DNA of 64,000 nucleotides, taken from contig NZ_JUHH01000001.1 in assembly GCF_000799735.1 (NCBI RefSeq), forward strand, positions 1,860,001 through 1,924,000. Reading direction: 5' to 3'. The translations under genes were made by a program, and so were the position numbers. Positions 11,001 to 21,341 of the stretch are shown piece by piece. Under the pieces are notes generated by a model, which did no database searches, was not told the DNA's origin, and saw only the letters and a list, made by a program, of their open reading frames with translations. The stretch is from Methylotenera sp. G11 (GTDB lineage: Bacteria > Pseudomonadota > Gammaproteobacteria > Burkholderiales > Methylophilaceae). Each line of letters opens with the position of its first letter. Positions within the stretch are counted from its first letter, which is position 1.

Positions 11001-12675
11001 GAAACCGGGTGAAGGCGGCCAGCTGCCAGGCCATAAGGTTTCAGAATATATCGCTAAATTGCGTTTCTCCGTGCCGGGTGTGGGCTTGATCTCACCTCCT
11101 CCGCACCATGATATTTATTCGATTGAAGATCTGGCGCAGCTGATTCATGACCTGAAAAATGCCAACCCTAAAGCGTCAATCTCCGTGAAGCTGGTATCTG
11201 AAACCGGTGTTGGCACTGTGGCAGCAGGCGTGGCTAAAGCCAAGTCTGACCATATCGTAATTGCCGGTCATGACGGTGGCACCGGTGCTTCACCGATATC
11301 CTCTGTAAAACACGCGGGTACACCATGGGAGCTGGGCTTATCTGAAGCGCAGCAGACTTTAGTGCTGAATCAATTGCGTGGCCGTATCGTGCTGCAGGTC
11401 GATGGCCAGATCAAAACCGGCCGCGATGTTGTGATCGGTGCATTGCTGGGCGCTGACGAGTTCGGCTTTGCCACGGCACCACTCGTGGTTGAAGGCTGCA
11501 TTATGATGCGCAAGTGTCACCTGAACACCTGCCCGGTAGGCGTTGCAACACAAGACCCGGAATTGCGTAAGCGCTTCACGGGCCAGCCGGAACATGTTGT
11601 GAACTACTTCTTCTTTGTGGCTGAAGAAGTGCGTGAATACATGGCGTCTATGGGTATTGCGAAATTTGAAGACCTGATCGGCCGTGCAGATTTGCTGGAC
11701 ACCCAAGCTGGCATCGACCATTGGAAAATCAATGGACTGGATTTCAGCAAAGTGTTCCATCAACCGGATATGCCAGCCAGTGTTTCACGCAGAAACAATG
11801 ATGTACAGGACCACGGCCTGGTGAATGCGCTGGATAATAAACTGGTCGCCCTTGCCCAGCCGGCGCTGGAAAAAGGCGAGAAAGTGGTGATGGATATCGC
11901 AATCACCAATACTAACCGTACAGTGGGTACGATGCTGTCTAACCAGATTGCGACGCGTTATGGCAAAAAAGGTTTGCCGGACGACACGATCCATGTGAAT
12001 TTTACCGGCACATCAGGCCAGAGTTTCTCTGCCTTCCTGACCCAGGGCATCACTTTCAGCCTGGCAGGTGAAGGTAATGATTACGTGGGTAAAGGCCTGT
12101 GCGGCGGCCGTATCGTGATCAAGCCGCCCAAAGCATTCCGCGGCGTTTCACATCAGAACATTATCGTTGGCAATGCGGTGATGTATGGCGCGACCACTGG
12201 CGAAAGTTATTTCAGCGGTGTGGCGGGTGAGCGTTTCTGCGTGCGTAACTCAGGTGCTTCTGCGGTGGTCGAGGGTGTAGGTAACCATGGCTGTGAATAC
12301 ATGACCGGCGGTACCGTTGTTGTGCTGGGCGTAACCGGCCAGAACTTCGCGGCAGGTATGAGTGGCGGTGTTGCGTATGTTTACGATGAAGATGGCCTGT
12401 TTGCCAAGCGCTGCAACATGGGCATGGTATCGCTTGAAAAAGTCGAGCATGCAGCCCATGTAGCAGCCGATGCCGTACATCATCTTGACCAGCCGGACGA
12501 GGTTACTTTGCTTGCCTTGATTAACAAGCATGCGGAATATACCGACAGTGGTCGCGCAAAAGCGATACTTGCCGACTGGGAAAACGCGCGCGGCAAGTTT
12601 GTCAAAGTCATGCCAAACGAATACAAACGCGCTTTAATCGAGCTGGCTGAAGACAAGGCATTGATTGCAGCCTGA
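8014..12675 (+). CDS. gltB: Glutamate synthase, large (alpha) subunit
   Basis: GltB transfers the amide nitrogen of glutamine to 2-oxoglutarate. The protein is about 1553 residues with the expected order: an N-terminal class-II glutaminase domain whose nucleophile is the cysteine in ERDACGVGF (about residue 33, after an unusually long propeptide-like leader), a central domain, the FMN-binding synthase barrel (around residues 850-1250) with the 3Fe-4S cluster motif [15 protein letters not shown], and the C-terminal GXG beta-helix (GGTGxxGxY-type repeats, ending around 1480). ATG 8014 is preferred over TTG 8011. gltD follows 88 bases downstream. Confidence 0.97.
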   Translation: MDQALNQTSVLVPALTAPQQQGMYSPSNERDACGVGFVAHIKGKKSHDIVQKGLELLTNLTHRGATGYDPKLGDGAGLLMQMPDAFMRKEAAALNITLPAAGQYAVGNVFLPQNANNRAACEALFKQIIAEENQIELGWRDVPVDNSNIAQAARDVEPTMRQVLIASAQAGSADFDQSVFERKLFVIRKRIEHAVSELKLEDNAAFYMPSLSSRTIVYKGMLLANEVGVYYKDLNDPSLVSALALVHQRFSTNTFPAWDLAHPFRMIAHNGEINTVQGNVNWMAARHEAMRSSLIGEDLEKLWPLIVDGQSDSACFDNCLELLVAGGYSLPHAMMMLIPEAWSSNNLMDDDRRAFYEYHAALMEPWDGPAAVAFTDGSMIGATLDRNGLRPARYLVTDDDLVMMASEMGVLTFPQEKIVKKWRLEPGRMLLIDTVQGRIIDDAEVKNALATAKPYKQWIEQSRYFLADMPKVESELQLNASLLDTQQAFGYTQEDIKFVLQPIVQNGEEGAGSMGNDAALPVLSARPKVLYNYFKQLFAQVTNPPIDPIREELVMSLVTFIGPKPNLLGIEETTPPMRLEASQPVLMLDELEQLKSIAALTNNQYKSLVLDITYPAQEGKAGLALALENLTKAAETAVQDGINILILSDRGMNAERVAIPALLACSATHEHLVRAGLRTSTGLVVDTGSAREVHHFALLGGYGAEAVCPWLTFETIKGMSDDSYKASKNFVKAIGKGLYKVMSKMGISTYQSYCGAQRFEAIGLNSRFVAQYFTGTTTNIEGIGLDEVAEEAVRLHTAAFGADPVLANSLDAGGEYAFRVRGEDHTWTPESIAKLQNATRTGKFDTYKEYAKLINDQTRRHMTLRGLFEIKPAAAAIPLESVEPAKEIVKRFATGAMSLGSISTEAHATLAIAMNRIGGKSNTGEGGEDAKRFIPVADATTMAAVIGEKLIEKDIALKAGDSMRSAIKQVASGRFGVTAEYLANADQIQIKMAQGAKPGEGGQLPGHKVSEYIAKLRFSVPGVGLISPPPHHDIYSIEDLAQLIHDLKNANPKASISVKLVSETGVGTVAAGVAKAKSDHIVIAGHDGGTGASPISSVKHAGTPWELGLSEAQQTLVLNQLRGRIVLQVDGQIKTGRDVVIGALLGADEFGFATAPLVVEGCIMMRKCHLNTCPVGVATQDPELRKRFTGQPEHVVNYFFFVAEEVREYMASMGIAKFEDLIGRADLLDTQAGIDHWKINGLDFSKVFHQPDMPASVSRRNNDVQDHGLVNALDNKLVALAQPALEKGEKVVMDIAITNTNRTVGTMLSNQIATRYGKKGLPDDTIHVNFTGTSGQSFSAFLTQGITFSLAGEGNDYVGKGLCGGRIVIKPPKAFRGVSHQNIIVGNAVMYGATTGESYFSGVAGERFCVRNSGASAVVEGVGNHGCEYMTGGTVVVLGVTGQNFAAGMSGGVAYVYDEDGLFAKRCNMGMVSLEKVEHAAHVAADAVHHLDQPDEVTLLALINKHAEYTDSGRAKAILADWENARGKFVKVMPNEYKRALIELAEDKALIAA

Positions 12676-12690
12676 GTGCGATTTTAATTA

Positions 12691-12715
12691 AGTGACGTGA
12701 TAGCAGTCACTTTTT
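12691..12715 (+). terminator. Weak stem-loop between gltB and gltD
   Basis: AGTGAC and GTCACT form a 6-bp stem followed by five T residues. It could partly attenuate transcription or mark an mRNA end, setting the gltB:gltD ratio. The stem is too short to call a full terminator. Confidence 0.4.
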
Positions 12716-12763
12716 ATAGAAATAAGTAAAGAGACTCTCTCTTATAGGAAAAGGCTTTATAGT

Positions 12764-14191
12764 ATGGGTAAAGTAACAGGCTTTATGGAATTTAAGCGTC
12801 TTTCGGAGGCTAACCTGCCGGTGCCGGAACGCGTTAAAAATTACAAAGAATTTGTATTGCATCTGACTGATGATCAGGCCAAGCAACAGGGTGCACGCTG
12901 CATGGATTGCGGCATACCGTTCTGTACCACAGGCTGCCCGATCAATAATATCATTCCTGACTGGAACGACCTGGTTTACCACCAGGATTGGCGCAGTGCG
13001 ATTGACGTATTGCATTCAACCAACAATTTTCCGGAATTTACCGGCCGCATCTGTCCTGCCCCTTGTGAGGCGGCATGCACATTGAATATTAATGATGACG
13101 CTGTCGGTATCAAATCCATTGAGCATGCGATCATTGATAAAGCCTGGGAAAACGATTGGGTAAAACCACAGGTCAATCCGAATAAAACAGGTAAAAAAGT
13201 AGCGGTCGTCGGGTCTGGCCCGGCGGGTCTGGCAGCAGCACAGCAGCTGGCACGTGCCGGCCATAGCGTCGTCGTGCTGGAAAAAAACAGCCGTATCGGC
13301 GGCTTGCTGCGTTACGGCATTCCTGACTTCAAAATGGAAAAATCCCATATCGACCGCCGCATGGCACAAATGCAGGCTGAAGGTGTTGAATTCCGCGTGA
13401 ATCAGCATGTAGGCGAGACTGTGAAAGCAGATGACGTACTGGCTGAATTTGATGCGGTGGTATTGGCAGCAGGTGCCGAGCAGCCACGCGATTTGCCGGT
13501 AACCGGCCGTGAACTGGATGGCGTTCATTTTGCAATGGACTTCCTGACACCGCAAAATAAAGTGGTTGCGGGTGATGTGATCCCAGACCAGATCAAGGCG
13601 ACCGGCAAGCATGTGGTCGTGATTGGCGGCGGTGATACAGGTTCTGACTGCGTAGGTACTTCAAACCGCCATGGTGCGCTGAGTATTGCCCAGTTTGAGC
13701 TGATGCCGCAACCGCCGGAAAAAGAGAACAAGGAACTGGTGTGGCCAAACTGGCCGCTCAAGCTGCGTACTTCAAGCTCGCATGAAGAAGGTGCTAACCG
13801 CGACTGGTCAGTGACTACTAAAGAATTGATTGGCGAGAACGGCAAAGTGGTGGCGCTCAAAGCCGCGCGCGTGGAGTGGAAAGATGGCAAGATGAGCGAA
13901 GTGCCAGGCTCGGAATTCACAATGCCGGCTGACCTGGTGTTTTTAGCCATGGGTTTCGTGTCACCGGTGCAAAAACTGCTGGAAGTGTTCGGTGTGGAAA
14001 AAGACCAGCGCGGCAATGCAAAAGCGACTACCGATGGCGAAGGCTGCTACAAAACGAGCAAAGAGAAGGTTTTTGCTGCCGGTGACGTACGCCGTGGCCA
14101 GTCTCTGGTGGTTTGGGCGATTCGCGAAGGCCGTCAGGCCGCGCGTGCAGTGGATGAGTTCCTGATGGGGTCATCAGTATTGCCGCGTTAA
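12764..14191 (+). CDS. gltD: Glutamate synthase, small (beta) subunit
   Basis: GltD oxidises NADPH and passes electrons through FAD and two 4Fe-4S clusters to GltB. The 475 residues show an N-terminal cysteine set ([24 protein letters not shown]), the FAD-binding [18 protein letters not shown] at about residue 149, the NADPH-binding [12 protein letters not shown] near residue 288, and the C-terminal [20 protein letters not shown] site. AGGAAAAGG precedes the ATG. A strong terminator at 14231 ends the gltBD unit. Confidence 0.97.
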   Translation: MGKVTGFMEFKRLSEANLPVPERVKNYKEFVLHLTDDQAKQQGARCMDCGIPFCTTGCPINNIIPDWNDLVYHQDWRSAIDVLHSTNNFPEFTGRICPAPCEAACTLNINDDAVGIKSIEHAIIDKAWENDWVKPQVNPNKTGKKVAVVGSGPAGLAAAQQLARAGHSVVVLEKNSRIGGLLRYGIPDFKMEKSHIDRRMAQMQAEGVEFRVNQHVGETVKADDVLAEFDAVVLAAGAEQPRDLPVTGRELDGVHFAMDFLTPQNKVVAGDVIPDQIKATGKHVVVIGGGDTGSDCVGTSNRHGALSIAQFELMPQPPEKENKELVWPNWPLKLRTSSSHEEGANRDWSVTTKELIGENGKVVALKAARVEWKDGKMSEVPGSEFTMPADLVFLAMGFVSPVQKLLEVFGVEKDQRGNAKATTDGEGCYKTSKEKVFAAGDVRRGQSLVVWAIREGRQAARAVDEFLMGSSVLPR

Positions 14192-14230
14192 TCTCCTGCG
14201 CTAAACAAGGCTTAATCTAGTAAAATAGCT

Positions 14231-14264
14231 GGGGATGCATATCACGTGCATCCCCACTTTTTTT
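14231..14264 (+). terminator. Rho-independent terminator after gltD
   Basis: GGGGATGCA (14231-14239) pairs with TGCATCCCC (14247-14255) and is followed by a run of T residues. It lies immediately upstream of hemE, separating the two transcription units. Confidence 0.9.
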
Positions 14265-14275
14265 GAGCAGAAACA

Positions 14276-15340
14276 ATGACACCATTACAGAACGATACCT
14301 TTTTGCGCGCATTGCTGCGCCAACCTACCGAATATACGCCAGTTTGGATGATGCGACAGGCAGGCCGCTACCTGCCGGAGTATAAGGCGACGCGTAAGAA
14401 TGCAGGCAGTTTTCTAAGTCTTTGTAAAAATGCCGATTTCGCCACAGAAGTCACTATCCAGCCTTTGGATCGTTACCCGTTACTGGATGCATCGATTCTT
14501 TTCTCCGATATCCTCACCGTGCCTGATGCCATGGGTCTGGGCCTGTATTTCGAAGAAGGCGAAGGTCCTAAATTCGAGCGCACGCTGCAGCAGGAAGCTG
14601 ACATTAAAAAACTGGTCGTGCCGGATATGGCCGAGCTGCAATATGTGTTCAATGCCGTGAGCCAGATCCGCAAGACCTTGAATGGCCGCGTGCCCTTAAT
14701 CGGATTCAGCGGCAGTCCGTGGACATTGGCAACCTATATGGTGGAAGGCAAAGGCGGTACGGACTTCCTGAACATAAAAAAAATGGCTTATGCACGCCCT
14801 GACCTGCTGCATCATATCCTGGATATCACGGCGCAGACTGTGATCCAGTACTTGAATGCGCAGATTGCTGCAGGCGCACAGGCGGTGATGATATTTGACT
14901 CATGGGGCGGTGCGCTGGCGCATGATGCCTATATCGAATTCTCACTGAATTACATGAAAAAAATCGTGAGCGGCTTAACTAAAACCAGTGAAGGCAGCAA
15001 AGTGCCCAGCATCGTGTTTACCAAAGGCGGCGGTTTGTGGTTGGAAGCTCAGGCAGAAACCGGCGCCGATGCACTTGGGCTGGATTGGGCGGTTGATATC
15101 GGCAGTGCGCGCAAACGCGTAGGTGCTAAAGTGGCATTGCAGGGCAACCTTGATCCTGCAATCCTGCTATCGACGCCAGAAGCGATTGAGAAACAGGTTG
15201 CCAATGTGCTGGCCAGTTATGGTCATGGCAATGGCCATGTGTTCAACCTCGGTCATGGCATTACGCAATGGACACCGCCGGAGAATGCCGCTGCCATGCT
15301 GAATGCGGTGCGTGAGCATAGCCGCCAGTATCACCAGTAA
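14276..15340 (+). CDS. hemE: Uroporphyrinogen decarboxylase
   Basis: HemE removes four carboxyl groups from uroporphyrinogen III to give coproporphyrinogen III. The 354-residue TIM-barrel protein has the signature N-terminal [15 protein letters not shown] (substrate-binding arginines), [30 protein letters not shown], and a [17 protein letters not shown]-terminus. The only gap to gltD is the terminator, so hemE must carry its own promoter within about 30 bases or be reached by read-through. Confidence 0.96.
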   Translation: MTPLQNDTFLRALLRQPTEYTPVWMMRQAGRYLPEYKATRKNAGSFLSLCKNADFATEVTIQPLDRYPLLDASILFSDILTVPDAMGLGLYFEEGEGPKFERTLQQEADIKKLVVPDMAELQYVFNAVSQIRKTLNGRVPLIGFSGSPWTLATYMVEGKGGTDFLNIKKMAYARPDLLHHILDITAQTVIQYLNAQIAAGAQAVMIFDSWGGALAHDAYIEFSLNYMKKIVSGLTKTSEGSKVPSIVFTKGGGLWLEAQAETGADALGLDWAVDIGSARKRVGAKVALQGNLDPAILLSTPEAIEKQVANVLASYGHGNGHVFNLGHGITQWTPPENAAAMLNAVREHSRQYHQ

Positions 15341-15373
15341 TTGCGGTAATCAAACCGGGTAATAAAAAGCCCG

Positions 15374-15413
15374 GACAATAAAAAAGCCCATTAATCATGG
15401 GCTTTTTATTGTC
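15374..15413. terminator. Bidirectional terminator between hemE and cytochrome b561
   Basis: A long near-perfect hairpin (GACAATAAAAA and AGCCCAT paired with ATGGGCTTTTTATTGTC) has A/T tracts on both sides, so it can stop transcription from hemE and from the convergent cytochrome gene. Confidence 0.9.
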
Positions 15414-15426
15414 TGTGACCTGGTGA

Positions 15427-16026
15427 TTACTTTAAAGACATGCGTTTCATGGTTCCGTCTTTATCAATAAACTTATGTTTCAATGCACCTAGAATGTGCA
15501 GAATGACGATAATCAAAAGCATGGCGCCAACCGTTTCGTGTACTTCTTTGAAAAAATCACGGTAAGCTGCGTTATCCAGGCCGCCGATGAAATCAATGCC
15601 AAACCATTTGATGCCATATTTGCTGTTTACCGCCATGATCAGGCCGCTGAGCGGCATTGCCACCATGAGCAAATAGAGCAAGTGATGTGTGCCGGTAGCC
15701 AGTTTTTTCTCCCAGTTTTTGTAGGAAGCCAATAACGCCGGCGCACGGTGCGTGATGCGCCAAAGAACACGGATAATGATCAGGGCCAATAGTGTTACAC
15801 CGATAGATTTATGCAGGTTGTAGTAGAAGGTTCTCGGGCTGGCCTCTGCAGCAAGCTGCCAGGTGTAGATACCTAAATCAAACAGGTCAAATCCCATTTG
15901 CTTGGGAGCGTCTTTAGGTAATTCGCTCATGTACCAGCCAAGTGCAAACATGGCAAAAATGCCAAGGGCTATCAGCCAGTGTAAAACAATGGCGGTTCTG
16001 GTATAGCGTGCTGAGGGTTGATTCAT
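15427..16026 (-). CDS. Cytochrome b561 family protein
   Basis: A 199-residue inner-membrane dihaem cytochrome of the prokaryotic b561 (YceJ-like) type. Four hydrophobic helices are visible (around residues 15-32, 70-90, 113-133 and 165-185), with haem-ligand histidines in VLHWLIA, YYNLHKSIG, THHLLYLL and VHETVGA. These proteins exchange electrons with quinones and a variety of periplasmic partners. The gene is divergent from a metallohydrolase lipoprotein at 16136, and the two may share a regulatory region of about 110 bp. Confidence 0.88.
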   Translation of the reverse strand: MNQPSARYTRTAIVLHWLIALGIFAMFALGWYMSELPKDAPKQMGFDLFDLGIYTWQLAAEASPRTFYYNLHKSIGVTLLALIIIRVLWRITHRAPALLASYKNWEKKLATGTHHLLYLLMVAMPLSGLIMAVNSKYGIKWFGIDFIGGLDNAAYRDFFKEVHETVGAMLLIIVILHILGALKHKFIDKDGTMKRMSLK

Positions 16027-16135
16027 AGTAATATCCTGAAGTGGTTAAATCTTAATGTGTGTGACTGGCATGATTGCAAATAATTTCACAAAGCCGGCTC
16101 ATTTTAATCTGTAACATAAATTCAAGGAACGATTC

Positions 16136-17080
16136 ATGCGTATTTTAATGATAACCATGAGTATGCTGGCGCTAGTGGGCTGCAGCATGGTCAGCTCAAG
16201 TCACGCAGACTCACAGGTCAGCCATGAAGCTTTCGCTGTGGAGCAAGTGGCTGATGGCATTTATGTGCATCATGGCAAGCATCTGGATATTGATACCGGC
16301 TATCAGGGAGATATCTGTAATATCGGTTTTATCGTGGGCAGCAAAGGCGTAGCGGTGATTGATAGCGGTGGCAGCCTGAAAACAGGCAAGCAATTGCGTG
16401 AGGCAATTCGCAAGGTGACTCCGCTGCCGGTGTTGTATGTGGTGAATACCCATGTGCATCCGGACCATGTATATGGCAATGCTGCGTTTCTGGCTGATAA
16501 ACCTGCTTTTGTAGGTCATGAAAAATTAGCCAACGCTATGGAGCTTCGCCGTGACCAGTATGCGAAACTGAATGAAAGGTTATTGCATGCCGATGCGAAT
16601 GGCAGTGACCTGGTCAAACCCACGCTGACCGTGAAAGATAAACTCACGCTGGACCTGGGCGATAGGAAGCTGGAATTGACGGCCCATGCCGCCGCCCACA
16701 CCAATACCGATGTATCGCTGATTGATGACAGAACCGGTACCCTGTTCACCGGCGATCTGCTTTTCATAGAACGCACACCGGTAGTCGAAACCGACATCAA
16801 GGGTTTGATCGCAGAGATTGAAAAACTGAAAGCAAGTCCGGCAAAGCAAGTGGTGCCCGGCCATGGCCCTGTGACTAAAGACTGGGTTGCCGCATTAGAA
16901 AATGCGCAGCGCTACCTGAATCAGTTGCTGGCGGATGTACGTGCAAGCATCAGAAAAAACGAAGGCATGGAAAAAGCGATGGAAACCGCAGCGGCAGCTG
17001 AAAAGGATAAATGGCAGCTATTCGAGGTTGCTAACCGGCGCAACGTCAATACGATTTACCCGGCACTGGAATGGGAATAA
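16136..17080 (+). CDS. Zinc metallohydrolase, quinoprotein-relay (SoxH-like) family
   Basis: A 314-residue metallo-beta-lactamase-fold protein. The first 16 residues and the LALVGC lipobox indicate a lipoprotein, so it is probably periplasmic. The metal motif NTHVHPDHVYGN is intact (HxHxDH), with further ligands in AHAAAHTNTD, FTGDLLF and PGHGP. The C-terminus ending in YPALEWE and the spacing of motifs resemble the quinoprotein relay system metallohydrolase 2 group, which accompanies PQQ-dependent dehydrogenases in methylotrophs. The substrate is unknown. A terminator follows directly. Confidence 0.78.
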   Translation: MRILMITMSMLALVGCSMVSSSHADSQVSHEAFAVEQVADGIYVHHGKHLDIDTGYQGDICNIGFIVGSKGVAVIDSGGSLKTGKQLREAIRKVTPLPVLYVVNTHVHPDHVYGNAAFLADKPAFVGHEKLANAMELRRDQYAKLNERLLHADANGSDLVKPTLTVKDKLTLDLGDRKLELTAHAAAHTNTDVSLIDDRTGTLFTGDLLFIERTPVVETDIKGLIAEIEKLKASPAKQVVPGHGPVTKDWVAALENAQRYLNQLLADVRASIRKNEGMEKAMETAAAAEKDKWQLFEVANRRNVNTIYPALEWE

Positions 17081-17081
17081 T

Positions 17082-17114
17082 AAAAAAGCGGCACTGGAAC
17101 CAGGCCGCTTTTTT
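17082..17114. terminator. Bidirectional terminator
   Basis: AAAAAAGCGGC and GCCGCTTTTTT form an 11-bp stem with an 11-base loop between the metallohydrolase and the convergent DoxX gene. Confidence 0.9.
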
Positions 17115-17128
17115 ACTTTATTGCAGCG

Positions 17129-17497
17129 TTATTTCTTGAGATTGTCCAGGCTGCACGCAGTATTCGGGTTTGCATTTAACAGCAGCAGGCCGCCGGCGAT
17201 TGCCAGATATTGCAATAACGGCAACTTGAGTAAAAAGATCAGGGCAACAACATATATGGCCATGGCTAAAGCGACAGCTTTGGTTTTATAACCAAGCAGC
17301 AAACCAAGTCCGCCTATCAGGTTAATTAAAATGATCAATGGCGCGAAAATCCCGGGCAACCCTAAACTGCCCAGCCCAGCCTGATATTCCTGATAGCCTG
17401 ATGGATTGTTCATGAAACTGATCACGAGAGCGACTACCTGAACCAGGAAAATCTGCGCAAGCAGGATGCGCGCAATGGTTGTTAAATATTTTTGCAT
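17129..17497 (-). CDS. DoxX family membrane protein
   Basis: A 122-residue protein with four predicted transmembrane helices, a GGLGLLLGYKTKAVAL motif, and the overall pattern of the DoxX/SURF4-like family. The start at 17497 is chosen because AAGG lies 7 bases upstream; an in-frame start at 17530 has no such signal. Members act in membrane redox homeostasis or small-molecule handling in some species, but the role here is unassigned. It is monocistronic and convergent with the metallohydrolase. Confidence 0.82.
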   Translation of the reverse strand: MQKYLTTIARILLAQIFLVQVVALVISFMNNPSGYQEYQAGLGSLGLPGIFAPLIILINLIGGLGLLLGYKTKAVALAMAIYVVALIFLLKLPLLQYLAIAGGLLLLNANPNTACSLDNLKK

Positions 17498-17587
17498 ATA
17501 TAACCTTAAATTAACTGAAAAGACAAACACGCATAATGCCTGTTACTGTCATAGCCTGCAAGAGGCAAACGAAAGGGGTGGTACGCT

Positions 17588-18022
17588 TTGAAAATGGATT
17601 TTGTGATTGCGGCGGTCACCTGGCAAACACATGCCGCATCATTGAAAATGGTGCGTGAAGAAGTGTTTATCAAAGAGCAGCATGTGCCGGTTGCGCTGGA
17701 ATGGGACGGGATGGATGCAGCTGCCCGGCACCTTCTGGCATTTAACAGCGCGGGCGAAGCGATAGGCTGCGCAAGGCTGACCGGGGATGGCAGTATAGGG
17801 CGTATGGCGGTTCTGAAGCCGTGGCGCGGCATGGGTGTCGGCCATGGCTTGCTGGCAAAGGCCGTTTCATTATATAGGCAGCAGGGTTGGCAGAAGATCA
17901 CCCTTTCTGCACAGGTACATGCAATCGCTTTTTATGAGCAGTCTGGTTTTAAAGTCTGCAGCGAGCCATATTTTGATGCCAATATCCAGCATGTAGATAT
18001 GCAGTTGAAGTTATTGCCATGA
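17588..18022 (+). CDS. GNAT family N-acetyltransferase (ElaA-like)
   Basis: A 144-residue GNAT enzyme with the acetyl-CoA pyrophosphate-binding motif VLKPWRGMGVGHGLL (Q/RxxGxG/A type) and the C-terminal HAIAFYEQSGF. The N-terminal MVREEVFIKEQHVP pattern is typical of ElaA/YjcF-like members. The start is uncertain: TTG 17588 has an AAAGGGG at suitable distance, while ATG 17594 is two codons later. The substrate is unknown. Confidence 0.82.
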   Translation: MKMDFVIAAVTWQTHAASLKMVREEVFIKEQHVPVALEWDGMDAAARHLLAFNSAGEAIGCARLTGDGSIGRMAVLKPWRGMGVGHGLLAKAVSLYRQQGWQKITLSAQVHAIAFYEQSGFKVCSEPYFDANIQHVDMQLKLLP

Positions 18023-18187
18023 AACAAGGTGGCTGCAACTGCCCCAATATAGGTGAAATACCTGCTTCCGGCAGGGCAGGCGGGATCTATTGGCTGCTTG
18101 CCGGCAAGTAAGGTTTTAGCGCACGCTCAAATCAACACGGCAGTCTTTTCATGGTAATCTATATGTATAAAACGCAGACCAGGTCAA

Positions 18188-18203
18188 TCACCCTTATGGG
18201 TGA
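18188..18203 (+). other. Small stem-loop in the leader of the coiled-coil gene
   Basis: TCACCC and GGGTGA pair around a TTAT loop, about 70 bases before the start codon at 18273. A separate 12-bp perfect palindrome, CTTGCCGGCAAG, is near 18097. No T-run follows, so neither is a clear terminator. Nothing else was recognised between 18023 and 18272. Confidence 0.3.
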
Positions 18204-18272
18204 GTTCTGGTGCGGGGTTTCTGTCAGGCTTTGAGGCAAGGTTGGCGCAGTCATCCAGAGGGACAAAGGATA

Positions 18273-21134
18273 ATGGATTTAAACACTGTTTTTAGTAAAA
18301 CGGCCAAAGCATCGCGTGCGCCATTGCCATGGGTCGGTGGTTTGTCGCCGCAGTTCAAGCAGGTATTATCACTGGTAGACGGCAAGCAAAATGTAGAGGA
18401 AATCCTGCGCAGCTCCGGCAAGCTGGCAAAGAGCGAGCTGCAGAAGATCCTGCTCAAGCTGGAAGACGATGGTTACATCCAACGCATTTCAAGTAAGGCA
18501 GCAGAGCCGGAATGGCTAAATGAGGTCGGTAGCTATTCCATCAATGCAAATAACAATTACAACATTGCGGTGGAAGAAATTGATGCGGCAGAACTGAATT
18601 TTGAAGATGCAGGTTTTGGTGTCGAGGGTGTCGCTGAAATAAAACCGGTTGTTGAAAAAAATGCGCCCTCGGCGACCGAAGTACCCTTAGAGCCAGAAGT
18701 TGAACGCAGGGCTCAAGAAGTTAAAGCCATAAAAGCCAAACGGGAAGCCGAGCGCAGATTAAAGGCCGAAGCCGCAGAAAAGGCCAGGCTCATGGCCGCT
18801 GAACAAGCAAAGCGCATAGCGGAAGCCGGCGCAAAAGCACGTCAGGAAGTAGAGCGCATAGAGCGTGAAAAGGCTGAAGCCGCTGCCAAATTAAAAGCCG
18901 AGGCAGAACGTATTGCGCGTGAACAAGCCGAAGCTGCAGAAAAAGCGAGGCTGGAAGCGGAGCGTATTGCTCGTGAGGAAGCGGAAGAACAGGCGCGTAT
19001 CGCAGCGGAACGCAAAGCCGCTGAAGAAGCAGCCGAAAAAGCCCGGCAGGAAGCCGCGGAACAGGCGCGGCTAGAAGCAGAACGCATCGCACGCGAAGAA
19101 GCCGAAGCCATTGCGCGGGCCAAAGCGGAAGAAGAAGCACGTTTGCAGGCAGAAGCAGAACGCATTGCGCGTGAAGAAGCTGAAGCCGCAGAAAAAGCGA
19201 GACTGGAAGCGGAGCGTATCGCCCGTGAAGAAGCGGAAGAACGGGCGCGTATCGCAGCGGAACGCAAAGCCGCTGAAGAAGCAGCCGAAAAAGCCCGGCA
19301 GGAAGCCGCGGAACAGGCGCGGCTAGAAGCAGAACGCATCGCCCGTGAGGAAGCCGAAGAACAGGCACGTCTTGCAGCGGAACGCAAAGCAGAAGCCGAA
19401 GCTATAGAAAAAGCGAGACTGGAAGCGGAGCGTATCGCCCGTGAAGAAGCGGAAGAGCGGGCACGTCTTGCAGCGGAACGCAAAGCCGCTGAAGAAGCAG
19501 CCGAAAAAGCCCGGCAGGAAGCCGCGGAACAGGCCCGCCTGGAAGCGGAACGTATCGCACGCGAAGAAGCCGAAGCGATTGCCAGGGCCAAGGCGGAAGA
19601 AGCAGCGCGTTTGCAGGCAGAAGCAGAACGTATTGCGCGTGAACAAGCCGAAGAACAGGCGCGTATCGCGGCAGAACGTAAAGCCGAGGCCGAAGCCGCA
19701 GAGCGGAAGTTGCGTGAAGCGGAGCGGCTGGCACGTGAAGAAGAAAAAGCGCGCCGCGAAGCCGAGAAAATCGCGCAGGCAGTAGCCGACAAAGCAGCGC
19801 GTGAGGAGGCGAAACGCCTTGCCCGGGAAGAAAAGGAGGCCAAGGCCCAGCGCAGGGCTGAAGAAAAAGCCCGTGCCAGGGAAATGCGCGGACCGGGCAT
19901 GCTGGCTAAATTCAACATTCAATCACCCAAGCTCATCAAACCCTTGCTGGTTTTTGTTCCGGTAGCCGTGATCGTGCTGCTTGGCCTGATACATGTGCTT
20001 AACCTGACCATGCTGATCGAGCCTGTGGAGAGGCTGGCATCAGCCAGTATCGGTGAACGCGTCACGGTGCAGGAAGTGCATGCGTCACTGCTGCCTCAGC
20101 CGCGTTTGATACTGACGGGCGTTACTGTAGGCGACAGCGCGGATGTCAGGATTGGTTCCGTGAATATAGAGTCCGATGTGTCCATGCTGTTCAAGGATGC
20201 AAAAGTGCTTAAACTGCTTGAAATCAGCACGGTTACACTGACTCCCGCTGATTTTGGCCGCCAGATGCAATGGATCAATAACGCAGCAAAATCAGATCAA
20301 TTGAAAGTTGAGCATATTGCTTTAAAGAAAATCTTGTTCAAGATTGCAGATCTCGAGCTTGAGGCCTTTAACGGTAAGGTTGCGCTTACTCCGTCCGGGG
20401 AGCTGAACAGTGTTGAGCTGGTTAATGCCAATGGCAATCTTACGCTGCTTCTTAGCCCGCAAAACGCCGGCAGTGCCGTTACGGTGACGGCAAGCAACTG
20501 GCAGCTGCCGTTATTAACACCTCTGGAGTTCGATGAGCTTACTGCCAGTGGACAGATCAGCCAAGGCCAGGTCAGCTTCAGCCGAATCGAGGCCAAGGCG
20601 TTTGGGGGAACGGTCAAGGCGCAGGCTACGCTGGACTGGACAGGCGGCTTGGGCACATCGGGCAGTTTTGAACTGATTAAAACCAGGCTGCCGCGTTTAT
20701 TCACGGCTTTTGGCAGCAAAGCCTCAGTGGATGGCGCACTTAACGCTACAGCGACGTTTGCAGGCAAGGCTGCCCATGCCGCTGACCTGGCAGGCAGTAC
20801 GGAAGTCAATGCCAGCTTTGAGGTGCCTGGTGGCAAATTGAATGGCATAGCACTGTCGCATGCCGTGATGGCCGGAGCTGTCGATAAACCTTCACCTGAA
20901 GCTGCTTTTACCCGATTCGATACGCTCACCGGCAATCTGCAATTCAAGGATGGGCAATACCGTTACAAACAGCTTGAACTGAAAACCGGACAGCTGCGTG
21001 CCCGCGGGCAGATTGAAATTGATGCGAACCATATCGTTTCCGGCAAGGTCAATGCAGAGCTGATGTCAGCATCACGCCGCCGCCAGGCCGGGTTTACCGT
21101 CAGTGGCGAGGTTGCGGATGTGAAATTGCAGTAA
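18273..21134 (+). CDS. Winged-helix/coiled-coil/AsmA-like fusion protein
   Basis: A 953-residue protein with three parts. Residues 1-75 resemble a small winged-helix-type domain ([14 protein letters not shown], then [13 protein letters not shown]). Residues about 140-535 form an uninterrupted Ala/Glu/Arg-rich helix built from 12-residue units, like the TolA middle domain. A transmembrane helix follows at about 553-579, and residues 580-953 resemble AsmA-family periplasmic domains. The topology implies a long cytoplasmic helix and a periplasmic C-terminus. GAGGGA 9 bases upstream supports ATG 18273. The DNA contains long direct repeats at 252- and 216-bp offsets. Its function is unknown; a link between envelope lipid transport and a cytoplasmic partner is speculative. 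Confidence 0.75.
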   Translation: MDLNTVFSKTAKASRAPLPWVGGLSPQFKQVLSLVDGKQNVEEILRSSGKLAKSELQKILLKLEDDGYIQRISSKAAEPEWLNEVGSYSINANNNYNIAVEEIDAAELNFEDAGFGVEGVAEIKPVVEKNAPSATEVPLEPEVERRAQEVKAIKAKREAERRLKAEAAEKARLMAAEQAKRIAEAGAKARQEVERIEREKAEAAAKLKAEAERIAREQAEAAEKARLEAERIAREEAEEQARIAAERKAAEEAAEKARQEAAEQARLEAERIAREEAEAIARAKAEEEARLQAEAERIAREEAEAAEKARLEAERIAREEAEERARIAAERKAAEEAAEKARQEAAEQARLEAERIAREEAEEQARLAAERKAEAEAIEKARLEAERIAREEAEERARLAAERKAAEEAAEKARQEAAEQARLEAERIAREEAEAIARAKAEEAARLQAEAERIAREQAEEQARIAAERKAEAEAAERKLREAERLAREEEKARREAEKIAQAVADKAAREEAKRLAREEKEAKAQRRAEEKARAREMRGPGMLAKFNIQSPKLIKPLLVFVPVAVIVLLGLIHVLNLTMLIEPVERLASASIGERVTVQEVHASLLPQPRLILTGVTVGDSADVRIGSVNIESDVSMLFKDAKVLKLLEISTVTLTPADFGRQMQWINNAAKSDQLKVEHIALKKILFKIADLELEAFNGKVALTPSGELNSVELVNANGNLTLLLSPQNAGSAVTVTASNWQLPLLTPLEFDELTASGQISQGQVSFSRIEAKAFGGTVKAQATLDWTGGLGTSGSFELIKTRLPRLFTAFGSKASVDGALNATATFAGKAAHAADLAGSTEVNASFEVPGGKLNGIALSHAVMAGAVDKPSPEAAFTRFDTLTGNLQFKDGQYRYKQLELKTGQLRARGQIEIDANHIVSGKVNAELMSASRRRQAGFTVSGEVADVKLQ
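18980..19560 (+). repeat. Internal direct repeats encoding the coiled coil
   Basis: A block of about 100 bp centred on AGCCGAAAAAGCCCGG occurs at 19031, 19283 and 19499, almost unchanged. The spacings are 252 and 216 bp, both multiples of 36 bp (12 codons). This shows growth by duplication of whole 12-residue units and makes the gene prone to length change by recombination. Confidence 0.9.
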
Positions 21135-21341
21135 GTGCCGGCAGCCGTGACGGGCTGTTTTGCCGGAAAAAAGCGTATTTTCTATGGAGCTATGTTTCAG
21201 GCAACTACTACTTAGGTGTAAATTGCTTAAAGCGGGGCTATTCTATAAAATCTCGACTTAACTTAAAAATTTAAGCGTAACGGCTTAATTTTCAGATTCA
21301 TTTTATTCACAACCCTACATTCTATTTCTTAAGGAATTCTT

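Noticed and set aside
18842..19918. Long open frames on both strands and other frames over the coiled-coil gene
   Set aside because: They are consequences of the biased Ala/Glu/Arg codons of the real gene and have Ser/Arg/Leu-rich compositions without family motifs.
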